Notes: generated by a model from the sequence alone, not told the origin. Counted from the first letter of the stretch, positions 33,771 to 46,516 are shown. The stretch: DNA of 64,000 nt from Perognathus longimembris pacificus (GCF_023159225.1 NC_063172.1:42971832-43035831); one strand, 5' to 3'. Program-made: numbers and translations.

Positions 33771-35060
33771 ATGATGTAACACAGGACTCAAACAATCAGA
33801 TCAATAAAAATAAAGGAGCCAATTCAAGACTTAGATGAGAACTTTAACAACCTGGACAAGAAATTCAGCAAACAGATTCCTGGGGTGAGGGGAGCAGATG
33901 AAAATCTTGGAAATGAAAAACTGGATAAATAAAAAGTCAATGGAAAAAAATTGGATCTGGCAGAAGATAGCATATCAGCGATTGAGACAAAGGTCAAAGA
34001 ATTATTATACTAAGATAGCAAGACCTCTGGAAAGGTTAAGAGTTCACACATTTGAATCTATGGTATAGAAGAGGGAACAGATGAAACCCATAGGAAACTT
34101 AAGGAAATTAAGGCTGTAGCTTTTCCAAATCTAGGAAAAGAAACTAACATTCAAATACAAGAGGCATATAGAATACAAAATACACATAGCCACAAAATAG
34201 CTTTTTTACAACATATTATAGTTAAAACAAGAGCACAGAAGAAAGAAAGAGTAATGGCAGAGGCAATATACAAACACCAAGTTGCTTACAAATGCAAACT
34301 TATCAGAATAAAACAGATGTCTGATCATTAACTCTAAAGACAGGAAAGCATAGACTAATGCATTTCAAGCTCTGAAACAAAATAATTTCCAGACAAGATT
34401 ATGATATTCAGCAATGTTACCTTTTAAAATTAAAGAAGAAAAGATTGTCTGTGATGAGCATACATTAAAGGAATTCATAACTACTAAACCAGGATTGCAG
34501 ATGATACTGAAAAAAAATAGTATATACAGACAGAATAAGAAGTAAAATGCACATAAGCACAAGAGCTTGGGAAAATTAATCATACTAGAAGAATCAACAA
34601 ACAAATGATAAGTAGGATAAGATTAATCATTATTACATCAGTAAACTAGCAATTCTATAGGGTAAAGAGTTTTAACCCCAAGATAAAGACTATGGAAAGA
34701 CTTTTGTTTTTTAAAGATTCAAATGTTTCTTGCCTACAAGAAATTTATTTCACTCTACAAGATATACACATAGCATGAAGGTTAAAGGATAGAAAATGAT
34801 ATTCTAAGCAGAAAGAATCCAAAACCAAGCAGGCATTTAGGCATGTCTATTCTCATACTTGACAAAGTGGACTTTAGCAAGAAAAGATGTGTGGAGTGTG
34901 TATGTGTATGTTTCAACATTCATATATGGGGGGGCAATATCTCTTACATGTGCAGAATCTAGATTGAGTAGAAAGACATGAAAGTAGAATGACACTATTT
35001 GGGGAAGGGTATCAGGGGCTTCAATAAGCAGGTAATAGAGGGGGTGAATGTGATCGAAGT
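33771..35060 (+). mobile_element. Old, decayed L1 (ORF1 and ORF2 remnants)
   Basis: A translation like FPNLGKETNIQIQEAYRIQN near 34115-34185 parallels L1 ORF1. Sequence at 34710-34860 (cttgcctacaagaaatttat ... ttctcatacttgacaaagtg) parallels the ORF2 endonuclease. The block to 35060 looks like an old L1 3'UTR. Heavily mutated. Confidence 0.65.
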
Positions 35061-36075
35061 CCATCATATATGTTTATTAAATTTTTGCAGAAAAACCCAT
35101 TACATATAATTAATATGCACTTACAAAAAGTGAAAAAGGTATTTGATAATAAAAATATTTAGAAATATATAACATATATGAAGACTTGTATTACCTTGCA
35201 GAGATTTGCCAATTTACTGTCCTTACTGGGTTAATGAGAGTTTGCTTTACCTTTTTCAAGGCCATTCTTTGATATGAGCGTTAAAAGAAATGAAGTGTGA
35301 GTCTTCAGGAAATAAAGAACAAGGCATTTAAGTTCTCTTAAGAACCTTTTTTTTGGCATGTGATAATTTCCACATAAAATCAGGAAGTTTTGTGATAACC
35401 TCATTTCTTCCAGGAGACTCTCTCCAAGTTGTCTGCCTACAGTGCACATCTCATAAAATAACAACACATCATACAGGCCTACCTCCAGATCTGGCCATTT
35501 TCCACAAGTCTGTGTGTCCAGAAAGTGCAGAATTTTCCCCAGGGCTTCCACCCTGTGTAGCTCAGGGAGGAAGCTGAGCTTTGTGGTTCATGAAGTAGAC
35601 CGTATCAGCAAGCTTAGTTTCTATATTGGTCTGTGTGATTCGACGAAAACTTTAGTCAAACCAACTCTGTCTAACTCATGAAAGAAGTCTTTGTTCTTAT
35701 ACACAATTTTTCCAAACTTCAGTGTGAATGCTATCTTTACTGCTACTGTGTTGACACTCTGAAATATATCTCTGAGATTTTTCTCTCTTGTGTTTCCTTT
35801 AGTAATCTGGTTAGAAAAGCAATAAACTAAGAAACAGCAAAGCAAGAGACAGATTAAACCAAGTACCAGACCTCAGTGGTACATAGGTACAGCCCAAGTC
35901 ACATGCAATCAGTAGGACTATGCACACAGATGAGAAGGAGAATGAAGGCCATGGACTTGAGCCCAAAATAAACGCCAAGGCCTGATGTAAAGACCCACCA
36001 ATAAGAAAGAAAAACATTGTTCATTGTAAAGGAAATATTGCTCCTTTAACTTTTCCATTAGAGTTGACTTTAGGG
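35061..36075. other. Unassigned sequence with minus-strand open stretches
   Basis: Minus-strand frames at 35231-35551 (106 codons), 35621-35845 (74) and 35811-36017 (68) lie close together. No domain is recognised, and a second reading gave stops between them. It could be an old pseudogene or chance. Confidence 0.3.
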
Positions 36076-36175
36076 GGGGTTAAGGGCTTAGCTCAGTGGA
36101 AGAGCACTTGAGTGGTAAGTGCAAGACTCTGAGTTCAGTCCTCAGTTCTGGAAAAGAAAAACAACAACAACAAAA
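36076..36175 (+). mobile_element. ID-like SINE
   Basis: agggcttagctcagtggaag ... tgagttcagtcctcagttctgg followed by an A/CAA tail. tRNA-derived monomer with A and B boxes. Confidence 0.75.
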
Positions 36176-39135
36176 GGCAACTAGAGTTGACTTTAAGACA
36201 AACAATTCTCCTACTTTGAATATTTAATATTAAAAAAGAACAACATATATTACCGTAATTAAAGAGCCTAGTAGTGCCAAAATATTTTGTGGGGAAAAAG
36301 GTTCCTAAACAAGGTGCTGGCTACATTCAACTTACCTTGGGAGGTCAGCTTTGTGGTCAGGCTGGCCTACATTGCAAAACAGGCAGAGTTAATGCTTTAG
36401 ATCTAACCAAAGGGTAATTTTATTTTTATATTTCAAAGTGATTTTATTATGTCAGTGTCAAGAATGTTCACTGACCCATGGTTAATCATTTTAAAACTAT
36501 TTCAAAATCTTAATTATCAATCCATACAAAATGTGATAAATAATAGAAATGACATAATGTTTCTCCATATACATACATATATAAACTCATATATATATAT
36601 ATATATATGTTTAAAACAAAACCAACACAATACTAGGTTAACAAACTCATGTATAAAATGTTTGGTGGTAAATGCATATACATATATAATGAATTACTCG
36701 GATATTTTACAAAATATTAACATAAATCTACTGCAGTGACAATTGCAGGGATTTTATTTTATCATTTATACTTTTTTGTAATATTTTCTAGTATAATTTA
36801 CCATAAGAAATAAAGCTATTTACACTGAGACTTTTTTTGCATTTTACTTAGTACAGACATAAGAAGATATGCAAGAAATTTAGTATCATCCCAATTCCAA
36901 GAAATAATCAATGATAACATTCTTAATTATCATTAACATTCTTAATTCTTAATATTAACTAATATATACATATTGTTACACAAAGGAGACAAGCAAGTGT
37001 ATAGTTTATAATCAAATGGTTTTTTTCTTACTTTAAATACACTATGGAGGCTTTCTCTAAGGTACTATCAGTTTTATTTTTTAAATGCCTCTGTATTTTC
37101 TTATATGATCACTTAACCAATCCCATTTCTAGGAAGTTGTGTTTTCTAATTCTTTGCTAGGATAAACAGCACTCAGATGAACAACCTCCTAACCAAATCC
37201 CTCCCTCCTGCAAAAGACTTTCTCTAAGACAGTGCATGGAGGTTGGAGTCTGCCCATCAGCCACCATACAGAAGCCCAATTGTTTCCTGTGTTACTGAAA
37301 GGCCAGCTCAGCTTGCCAGCCTCCTCTTCTTTGCTCCAGTGCTAAATCAGCCTGGTCAGTTGGGTGTGCTTCTCTAGATTCCCATATCTGGGCCAAGAAA
37401 TAGCACATGATTTTATTATCTCACTTTAAGATGATTTGAAAATGCTTAGTATTTTCAGTGGTTTGTGGTAAGAGTTATTCCAAATTTGGAATAGTGAAAG
37501 TAGGGTATATTTTTAACAATCACCTGTCACTTTCCTCTTGAGAATCCCATGGTTTCTTTTGATCCTTAGAGTCCTCCAAATCCCCTACGAGCAGCTGCAG
37601 AATTCCACATGCTCTTTTCCCTACCCACATCCAGACCACATCAGCCCTACCTAACATCTCTTTTGTCTGTCCCCACTCACGGCTTAAGTAGTTACTAGTC
37701 AGTCTGCCTAGAAAATCCTACATGGATATTCACACCCCCTGGGTCAACATTCAAAGCTCAGTTCAAACATTACATTCTCTGAGAGACTTTTCTGACCACA
37801 CCTTGTAAGGTGTAAGCCCCACACATTGCACAACTTGCTTTTATTTTCTTCTACCTGCATCTATCTATCTCTGCCATTTGGATTGTATACATTCCACCTT
37901 CTCATTCTAGAATGTCAGTGCAGGCTGGGAAGAGGGATTGGAGGGGGAAGGCTTAGCAGGAGAGGGGTTGAGCTGAATTATAAATCAATGTTCACCCATG
38001 ATCTAGTGACAAAGCCCGACAGATCAGATGTCATAAGACTCCAGTTATTTTCCAGCCATGGTGTGATCAGTGAGTGGCAAGTCATGCCACTCTGCCTTTC
38101 ACAACCTTTCAAAATATGTGTCACTCAGCTTTTTAAACCAGTTCCTCAGCTTCCTGGGTCCCTCACACCCTCCAGTCACACATGACCAAGAAACAGCAGT
38201 CACATGGAAGAGATAAATACTGAAGAGAAAAAGATAAAAGCCAGAATTAGTCTTATAAATTTAACAGTGAACTACAAAGAAGCATTATTAACCACTGATT
38301 TCAAAGCATTAAGAAGTGATATCCTAAACTGACAGAACCTTTAAAAAGAATGTAAGTTTCTAAAAGATGGTTTCAGCCTTCTTATAGCACAATTTCATAT
38401 GCCAGAATTTAGAGAAAGCAGATGAGATAAAGACTGGCCATCAATGAGATTCAATCCCTACTGGATGACATATAACAATGTTTCGAATTGTCCTCAAGGG
38501 TCTTGTAAATGTATTTGACTCAGCATCAGCACACAGCCTTAGCCACTCAACTCTGCTTATAGATTGACACTCCTGCCCTCCCAGCACTCAGCAGGACATA
38601 ATCCCTCCTGTATATGTTTCTGTTTCATAAGGGTTTCACCTGCCTCCCACCATCTTTCCTTTAATTAAATTGTATCTAATCTGCACCTTGTTCCACAAAT
38701 AACTCAGGTCCCCTTCCATTGGAAAGACTTTTCCTGTTAGCAGAAAACCCAGATTACACATGGATCCAAACTGGAAAGTTCATGACATACTAATTCAGAA
38801 ACAAGCTGAATGCCTTACTTCCTATTTTAGTCATAAGACCCAACACCAAGCACACAAACTCTGGAAAAAGTAAAAGACCTGACTAAGGTAGGAAGTATTT
38901 TATTCCAGTAAAAATAGAGTCAAACAAAAAGTATTTTTAAAACTTGAAGCAACACCATAAAGATACAGACATAATATTAAAATAAATTAAATAGATATCA
39001 GAAGCTATTCACGTAATGAATCTGCTCATTCAACTAACATTTATTGAACTCCTGTGTACTGGTTCTCCTCTGAGCACTGTATTAACAGTTTATTCTCTGT
39101 GAACTCAGGTTCCAGTGGAGGAACGCATAATAACC
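36176..39135. other. No gene seen, 36.2-39.1 kb
   Basis: AT-rich with an AT run at 36590-36608. The 119-codon plus-strand frame at 37826-38185 has no recognisable domain. No repeats confidently assigned. Confidence 0.45.
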
Positions 39136-39149
39136 AAAAAACAATTAAA

Positions 39150-39372
39150 GGGCTGGGGATATAGCCTAGTGGCAAGAGTGCCTGCCTCGGATACACGAGG
39201 CCCTAGGTTCGATTCCCCAGCACCACATATACAGAAAACGGCCAGAAGCGGCGCTGTGGCTCAAGTGGCAGAGTGCTAGCCTTGAGCGGGAAGAAGCCAG
39301 GGACAGTGCTCAGGCCCTGAGTCCAAGGCCCAGGACTGGCCAAAAAACAAACAAACAAACAAACAAACAAAT
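39150..39372 (+). mobile_element. IDL-Geo SINE with CAAA tail
   Basis: Complete dimer (gcggcgctgtggctcaag in the Geo half). The tail is a caaa repeat, not pure A. The 14-bp TSD aaaaaacaattaaa lies at 39136-39149 and 39373-39386. Confidence 0.95.
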
Positions 39373-39386
39373 AAAAAACAATTAAA

Positions 39387-41261
39387 AAATTGAAGCAAGT
39401 ACATTTCTAGTGACGCAGGATTAGTGATAAGGGAAGGCCTATGGGAAAAACAAGGCAGTGCAGGGAAATGAGTCAGGAGCGGAGAGCTACTGCAGTATTC
39501 TCAACATGACTCACTGCTGGGGAGATATCAAAGAAGAAACTTCAAGAAGTAGGAAGCCTTAGAGTGCAGCTAACAGGGAAACAAGAAGAGGCTCAAAGGT
39601 CTGGGGACAGACAGGAGCATATCCGTATCCACAGCAGGCAGAGTCAGGGGGGATGTCTGAAAGGTGAATGATAAAATAGAATAATAGGATGATAGGATAG
39701 AGGGGAACATAGAAAAGTTGAAGACATAGTAAATTAGTCAGATGCCTGTAAAGACTTCACTTCTACTATTGAGTATGTTGAACAGATAACTAACATGAAG
39801 GGTCCCTCCCAATGATTTGGCTTTAAACAGTTTTTAACATGAAGATGGTTCAAAGCCCATATGCTTTCAGTAGAAACCATAGCCCAGATTTTGAATTTTT
39901 ATCTCTTGCCAGTCAAGTGACATGGTAGGTTTTTGTCTTGGAATTCAGGACAAGGACAGGGAGCTGCGGAGTCTGGTCATGCAGGTGATCAAGAGGGTGA
40001 ATCACAATTGTCCTGCACTGCAGGGCCTATGGCCACACCCGACAGCACAGGGTTAACAATAGAAATATAGTAAATGCATTTTTGACAAGCTAGTTTCACA
40101 TGGTGATGATAGACTTATCAGGATGTAGCCCATCATAACTCAGAGAGCACGAATGAGCACAAATATCCAAAACTGTTTTTAATCATAGCTCTGGGAGGAT
40201 AAAGACCCAGGCAGGCAGAAAAAGGGAAAGATAATGGTGGTGTTTGTGTGGAAGGAGTTAGAAGTAACTGAATTCTGCATCCATACTGAAGGCAAGAATG
40301 AGGATAATTTGCTAATGACTAGATATTAAGTGGCAAAAATAGAAAGCAAAGATCACTGAAAGGCTGTTGGCCTTGGAATTGGAAAAGTGATGTTGCCATA
40401 GATTGGGACAAAGAATAACACCAAAATAGGTTTGGAATAGAAGTAAAGGTATTTGATCTTGGAAAACATTGCGTCCTGTGCTCTGCAAGTCGAGTCACTA
40501 ACTCAGGAGTGGCTATTGAAAGTCCTGTGATGCTTGGCATAAGCCAACAGAAAGCTCTCCCAACTAAAATGTCCACAACTCTGCCATGCAAGGAATTGGC
40601 CATTTACATTGGGAAGCAGGGTAGGCATCAGCACATGGTAAGTGGTATCAAAGATCTGTGGTGAGATGTATTTGTGCTCACACTTGTTCAGACTTCTTGC
40701 TGATTATTTTGTGCCTTACCTTCGGTGCCTCAACTGCATGCTGCAGAAAGCCAGTTAATATATTCCATCTAGGGTGGTCCTAAGAATTACAAAACACTCA
40801 AGGAATTGGCCTAGAGTTTGATTCAGGGAGAATGACAAATAAATGCAGTAACCAGAAGCAGGAAAAGGGAAAGGATAGAGACTAAAAAGATGGTAATTCA
40901 TACAGCAAGGGAGTATAACAACATTGTCCAACTAAAAACATTATGATGAAAAAGTGTAAGCAAATGCCATCTTGTTTCATTTTTCCCTAGCCATGTTTAA
41001 AAGGGAAAGAAGCAGATAAAAGTAACTTTATTTATTCATGGGTAATAACCAACTATATTAAAAATGTTACTTGAGTATGAAATCATTATTAATAAGGGAT
41101 ATTTTACTTTTTTGTGCCAAGTTTTTGAAATTCCCTATGTATTCATTTAAACTGGCCTCATTTTAAGTGCTTGATAGGTATATGTGACTCATGGCTATAT
41201 ATTTAACAACATGAGGCCAAGATATTACTGACAGCCTAACTTCCACTGCTACTTAATAGTA
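39387..41261. other. No gene seen, 39.4-41.3 kb
   Basis: Unique-looking sequence downstream of FABP5. Short frames only. Confidence 0.45.
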
Positions 41262-41375
41262 ATTTTTGTTGTTTTTGAGACAGAATCTCACCATGTAATT
41301 CAAGTTGGCCTCAAGTTCATAATTTCCCTGCCTCAGACTCCCAAATTCTGGGATTATACCATAGCAATCTAACTT
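41262..41375 (-). mobile_element. B1-like SINE monomer
   Basis: Complement of a B1 element: ttttgagacagaatctcacc ... ctcagactcccaaattctgggattata. Confidence 0.8.
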
Positions 41376-41717
41376 CGGGTAACTCAAAGACTCTTATTAG
41401 GTAACATGCCAGTATATGGAACATGGTTTTAGGAGTCTCCATACATTTTGGGACTTTCGACCCAGGTGTTGTACAGATGGGCAGAGGCAGTGCTGTAGGC
41501 GATTCAATGCATTGAGTAGGTATGAAGGTTGAGTATCTCCTTGCAGAGGAAATTAATTGTCCATTGTGTTCACATATACCTCAATCTGTAGCAAATCACG
41601 ATGGATCCTCAGTGTTTACTAGACAAATCTTAGTTGCATAATTCCTGGACAATAATTATCAGCACACCACCAAGTATGGTTCAGTCAGTAATTTGTCTTT
41701 GGTTCCAACACTATAAA

Positions 41718-41842
41718 GTTTTACTTTTTGGTGCTCATCTTGCGGCTGAACTTAAGGCCTGGACTCTATCCCTGGTTTAGTCATTAAACTGTGATCCTTA
41801 GGTCTCAGCCTCCTAAATAGTTAGGGTTGCAGGCACGAGGAA
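41718..41842 (-). mobile_element. B1-like/Geo SINE fragment
   Basis: ggcctggactctatccctgg (Geo end), then cctcctaaatagttagggttgcaggcac (B1 start). Internal part deleted. Confidence 0.6.
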
Positions 41843-41972
41843 GCTAACATAGCTAAGTCTTTTCCAGAAATTTAAAGTTCTTGATCTGACACAAAGGTCA
41901 AACAATATAGAGCCAACTTACATGACTGATACTGTACTTAAAAGAAATTTTGTAAATAAATTACAAGAACAT

Positions 41973-42062
41973 TGGGCTAGGTAGAAGTTGGTTTCAGTGA
42001 TAAGAGCACCTGCCTAGCAAACACAAGGCCTTACTAAGTTTAAACTCTGGTACTGCCAAAAA
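41973..42062 (+). mobile_element. ID-like SINE remnant
   Basis: gggctaggtagaagttgg ... gtactgccaaaaa, an old tRNA-derived monomer. Confidence 0.6.
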
Positions 42063-42159
42063 TAATATCACTAAAATATCTCAATATGGCACTCTCAGGG
42101 TAACTAAGGATGTATTCAATTCACTAAGGCACTGCTAACTGATAATAAAGAATGGATAC

Positions 42160-42400
42160 AATATGGCTAGGTGTGATGGCTCAATCAAGTACAGCGGCAT
42201 ATTCCTGTTTTCCTCAGCAACAAAGAAAAGCCCAAGAAGAAAAGATCAGAACCCAGACCAGCTTGGGCATAAAGTGATACCTTATATAAAAAATAACCAA
42301 TACACAAAGGGGCTAGAGATGTGACTCAAGGAGTATAGCACCTGCCTTATAAGCTCAAGGCCTAGAGTTTACTCCCCAGTACCGCCAAAAGAGTAAACAA
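42160..42400 (+). mobile_element. B1-ID composite SINE
   Basis: A B1-like half (ggctaggtgtgatggctcaa ... ccagcttgggcataaag) followed by an ID-like half (ggggctagagatgtgactca ... cccagtaccgcc). It lies just beyond the FABP5 poly(A) region, opposite in direction. Confidence 0.7.
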
Positions 42401-42419
42401 ACAAAAACCATGTGCATAA

Positions 42420-42627
42420 CATGTATTAGCACAAACACATTTATTTGCTAACCAAAGGGAAGAGGCCAGTTAAACCATCACTTTGAAACTGTTGCACTTA
42501 AAATGTCTGTGATAAAGATTACTGAACATAGTAGTGAAAAAAAAAAGTAGTTGTATGGAGAGTTGCTCATTGAACTGAGCTTTTTTATTCTTCCAGCTAA
42601 TTCCTGTCCAAAATGATGATGGCATTT
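42420..42627 (-). terminator. FABP5: FABP5 3'UTR and poly(A) signal
   Basis: About 200 nt follow the stop codon. An AATAAA (read as tttatt on the plus strand at 42440-42445) is the first canonical poly(A) signal downstream, so cleavage is expected near 42420. A B1-plus-ID type SINE lies just beyond, at about 42160-42400. Confidence 0.7.
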
Positions 42628-42681
42628 TTATTCTACTTTCTCATAGACCCGAGTACAGGTGACATTGTTCATGACACATTC
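42628..42681 (-). CDS. FABP5: FABP5 coding exon 4
   Basis: Encodes residues 119-135 (ECVMNN to YEKVE) and the TAA at 42630-42628. The acceptor is a pyrimidine-rich tract ending CCTAG at 42682. It holds C120, C127, R129 and Y131. Confidence 0.95.
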   Translation of the reverse strand, partial: ECVMNNVTCTRVYEKVE

Positions 42682-45600
42682 CTAGGAGGAAGAAAAAAAG
42701 ATATGAAAAAATTAGGCTTGTCATATATTCCAGAACACTAGTAGCAATAAAATGTTTGGACCCAAATCCCACAAAACCTTTGTGGTCTACATCACAAATA
42801 GAAAAAATACATTTTAGATTTTTTTTTTTGGGGGGGGGCGGGATTTTGAAAGAAGCTTGAACCTAACAATATGCAAAAGCTTATACTAAAGACCAAAACT
42901 TCGGATATAAACTCTAATTAAATTATTCATTTTCCCTTGACAAATGTTATTCTTCATTGTAAAGCAATGGAAAAATGCATGCCCAAACCCCAAAGGCAGC
43001 TTGATGGATGATTCACTACAGTGATCCAACAGCTGAAATGGAACTCAACTTCAGCTACAACATGACACGTCTCTATTCCCAGCAAGGGAAGTGAGTGTTC
43101 GAACACATTTTGTTTTCTTCCTAAACTTCATTCTCCTGTTATGAGCAATGATACAGACCACCTCTGGGATTATAGAGGCAATTAAGAAGCTCAGAAAGAC
43201 AGCAGCAGCTTGACACTTACCACCACCAACTTCCCATCTTTCAGTTTCCTTGTTATTGTGCTTTCCTTCCCGTCCCACGCCTGATGCTGAACCAATGCAC
43301 CATCATTGAAGTTACAGACCGTCTGAAAAAGAAAAGTATATTTTTTAATCCTCCAAAGAACATTATAAAGCAGATTGATCACTTATAACCTCCTTACTCA
43401 ACATGCTTTTTCTTCTCCTTTCTGGATCACTTCACCAATCATCCCGGTTCTATTCACAATAAGTAAGGTTTGTGCTCTTCACTCTAGATGCTCATAAAAG
43501 ACTCTCATGCTACAAGCTAGTAACTTTACTAATTTACCACTAACATCAATTCAATTAATAAATAACTTTCTCATTAAGTTCTTGACTACCAACAGTAAAA
43601 AATATATCATTCTAGATAGCATCTGCCATTATTTATAGTGTATTATGCCTGACCTGAGTTTTCCTGCCATCAGCTGTAGTTTCTTCAAACTGCTCTCCCA
43701 GGACACAAGAAAACTGTGTTGTTTTCAGAGTGCTTTCAGTTTTTATGTCAACCTTGTTGCCGTCACAAGTGATGACACAGTCTGGCTTGGCCATTGCACC
43801 CATTTTGCGCAGAGCAAGTCCCACTCCTGTAGATATGTCATGTCAAGAAGACCAGTTATAACTCACATAATTTAAAAACAACAGTCCAAGTATAATTGTG
43901 ACGGCTGGCATACTTTTACTTTCTGTACATGTCTAGCACTTTTCATAGTTAAGTAAGACACACAGCAACCTGAGCAAGACACAGATGAGAAAGTGAAGTG
44001 CAGAGATAATAGCCTAAGCTCAGCTAGGAAGATGTTGGAGCTGGGAATGGCACCCACAACCTGTTTCCAATGTCAGCCCTTGGCCACCATGCAATGCTGG
44101 CTTTCAGAAAGTCAGGGAAGACTTTACTCTCAAACTTCATTTACTCAAAGAAATTGGAGTCAAAGCACAGTGGTGCAGACCTATAGTCTCAGCTCTCAGA
44201 AACTAAAGGTAGGAAGATCAAGGCCTGGAGGTTTCTCTGAGCTATAGACCCTGCATCAAAAACAGATTGACAGACATAGTACAATAACATTATATAAATT
44301 AGCAGAAGATGAAGAGCCCCCAAACTGCAAACTCAGGATCTATGTCAGTCTTAATTTATTCACTGGATTCTTCCAACCATTGTGTTCTGATTCCAGTGCT
44401 GTCTGACTCATAAAAGGCCCTTGATAAATAATTCAGACTATATGCAAAATAAAAAGCAATCCAGAGACATTGAAAAAGCCCAATAATTGAAGCTAGTAGC
44501 ATAATTATAATGATAATAAGTGTGTGTGTGTTGTGCATGTAGTTTAGTTGTCCGACAGTGACTACAAAAATCCAGGAATAAAAGTCCATGTTGTTGAATT
44601 ATATATGAATTTATAATCTGTGTCCATGTTTTTAAGGAGCTGTGGATCCAGGCTAAATCAACTTCCCGGGTGAGGAGACTACAACCTAACAGAAGGTCTC
44701 TTGGACAGGCTCTGTGTCCCCTTGCATTCTTCTCTTTCTCCACCTTAGGGCTGGTGCCTGCTTTCAGTTGAGTCATTATTTATTCTCCAGAGAAGTAAAT
44801 GGGCTCTGAGTTTCTTCCACCTTGCTTATTCCTAATGACTCAGGCCCTCAGCCAGGGCCAGGAAACCCTGTCCTCCACTTGGTCCTTACATCTGTACACA
44901 TTCACAAACTCATGTCTAGATGACACACTGAGGTGGGCCTTTTCCAAAGTCATCAGTGAAAAAAACAATGCTGTATTCCTCTTTTTTGACAATATTATAA
45001 ATGCACTTATGATTCACCATAAGAAAGACCAGGCTAAAAGATTGATGAGGGAGTGAGTATGAATGCCCAGGGTGGTGTCACTACCAGACCACTGAAGAGA
45101 AGTCAGAGAAATGTCAGGTTAACATTTTTGGATACCAGCCTTGGAAGCAGCCTAAACACCCCTCTAGAGAGAGGGGGGGAGGGGATCCACATTATTTTAA
45201 CTGCTACCATTTTCTAGTAGCCACAACAAATGTCCATTCTTGTAGCACACAATCGCTGTCACTAAGTTGGGGAGGAGGGGAAACAATAGAAAATGAAGCA
45301 CTATTTTCATTGAGATGGAACTGCACTCCTCCTCGGAAGCATCCTGCCCTGGGCAAGGGCTTTCCGCAGGGTCACACCCATTTTGTAGCAGTTAGCAGCC
45401 AGCCACTGGCCACCCGGTTTTCCTATCTCCATGCCCCTCACCCTCCAGATTCAGAGGGTTCAGAGCAGCAGGGCCATCCCCTAGGCACAGCGGGTTTCAC
45501 CACCGTGACCCTCCCACAGGCCACCGGCCCACTGCAGCCCCCGGGTGAGCAGGACTGCCAAGCAGGTCGGTGTGGCGAGTGTCCAGTCCTCCTCGGGAGA

Positions 45601-46421
45601 GCTGCACTCCACCCTAAGGGCCCTGCTCCCGGGTGAGGCGAGGCAGAGGTCCTGGGAGAGAAGCTGCTGCTGGGCAAGCCGAGGCCGAGGGTTTCTGCTG
45701 GAAACCGCGCCCTGCCACGGGGTGTCCCCGCGGAAAAGAAGGGAGACCCGCGCGCCAACGAGAAACAAAGAAAAGATGCGGCAGGGTGGGAAAGAGGAAA
45801 GAGGCCTGCCGCGAGCGGGAGGGTGGGGCCGACAGGGGGGAGGGGGAAGGAGACGAGACGAGGCGGGAGTGGGGGGCAGGGGCCATGGAAAAAGAAAAAG
45901 GCAAAGTTAAGAAGGGCGGCAGGAAGGGGTTAGAGGAAATGCTGCGGGGGATGGGGTGGAGGAGGGCGCGCTTGAAGGTCGGGCCGCGAGGCAGGGGTGG
46001 GGGCTCCCCGGAGCGCGCGGGGAAAGCGTCGGGTTAGGTGGACCACGAGGCGGATCATCCGCGCGGAATCCGGCGGCTAGAGGCGCGCTAACTCAGCTCT
46101 CTTGTCCGCTTGTCTCCCCGGCGCCGCCCTGCGCGCCGCGCTGCACCCGGGGACCGCGGGTCGGAGGGGAGATGAAGGGATTAGGGAATCCGGGGGAGGG
46201 GGGCGATACTCCGCTATCCGCAACCACCACCACCAAGCACCCCTAAATCCCAACACGCTATTAAGAACCCAAGGACAAAACGGCCACACACGTGCCACGT
46301 TGTAGGTGTGACAGGTGCCGCCGGGTCGCACGAGTGCCTCACCTATTTCCTTCATGTACTCATCAAAGCCTTGGCTGTCCACCAGTCGCCATCTTCCTTC
46401 TAATTGCTTAAGCGTGGCCAT
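42628..46421 (-). CDS. FABP5: Fatty acid-binding protein 5 (epidermal FABP), four-exon gene
   Basis: FABP5 is a cytosolic beta-barrel carrier that binds long-chain fatty acids and retinoic acid and delivers them to organelles and to PPARdelta in the nucleus. Coding exons on the minus strand are 46421-46343 (79 nt), 43826-43654 (173 nt), 43322-43221 (102 nt) and 42681-42628 (54 nt), giving 135 codons plus TAA. That is the usual FABP5 length, and 173 and 102 nt are the usual sizes of FABP exons 2 and 3. All introns are GT-AG. The protein starts MATLKQLEGRWRLVDSQGF, which carries the FABP signature, and ends VTCTRVYEKVE. The carboxylate-binding residues R109, R129 and Y131 are present, as are the C120/C127 pair and the basic residues K24, R33 and K34 linked to nuclear import. 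Introns are 2516, 331 and 539 bp. No coding lesion is seen, so this is the spliced gene and not a retrocopy. Confidence 0.97.
43221..43322 (-). CDS. FABP5: FABP5 coding exon 3
   Basis: Encodes residues 85-118, TVCNF to DGKLVV, including R109. The acceptor TTTTTCAG ends at 43323 and the donor GTAAGT begins at 43220. The 102-nt length is the family norm. Confidence 0.95.
43654..43826 (-). CDS. FABP5: FABP5 coding exon 2
   Basis: Encodes residues 27-84, from VGLALRKMGAMAKPDC to ETTADGRKTQ. The acceptor is ACAG at 43830-43827 and the donor GTCAGG begins at 43653. The 173-nt length is the family norm. Confidence 0.95.
43827..45300. other. FABP5 intron 1, non-island part
   Basis: Non-coding intron sequence. 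A degenerate B1-like SINE on the plus strand lies at about 44155-44275, antisense to the gene. A short GT run is at 44520-44531. Nothing else is recognised. Confidence 0.6.
46343..46421 (-). CDS. FABP5: FABP5 coding exon 1
   Basis: Encodes residues 1-26 plus the first base of codon 27. The ATG at 46421 follows a short leader downstream of the TATA box. The exon ends at a GTGAGG donor at 46342, a phase-1 intron as in other FABP genes. Confidence 0.95.
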
Positions 46422-46508
46422 GGTGGGCGCTGGAGGCGGACTTGCGCGGTGAGCAGCGGAGGTCGGGTGCGGATGGCGTGCTGTGCGGCTGCCAGACACC
46501 GCCGCGCG

Positions 46509-46516
46509 TTTATATA
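46509..46516 (-). promoter_or_regulatory. FABP5: FABP5 TATA box
   Basis: TATATAAA on the minus strand, inside otherwise very GC-rich sequence, about 88 bp upstream of the FABP5 ATG. It predicts transcription starting near 46480 and a leader of roughly 60 nt. Confidence 0.85.
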
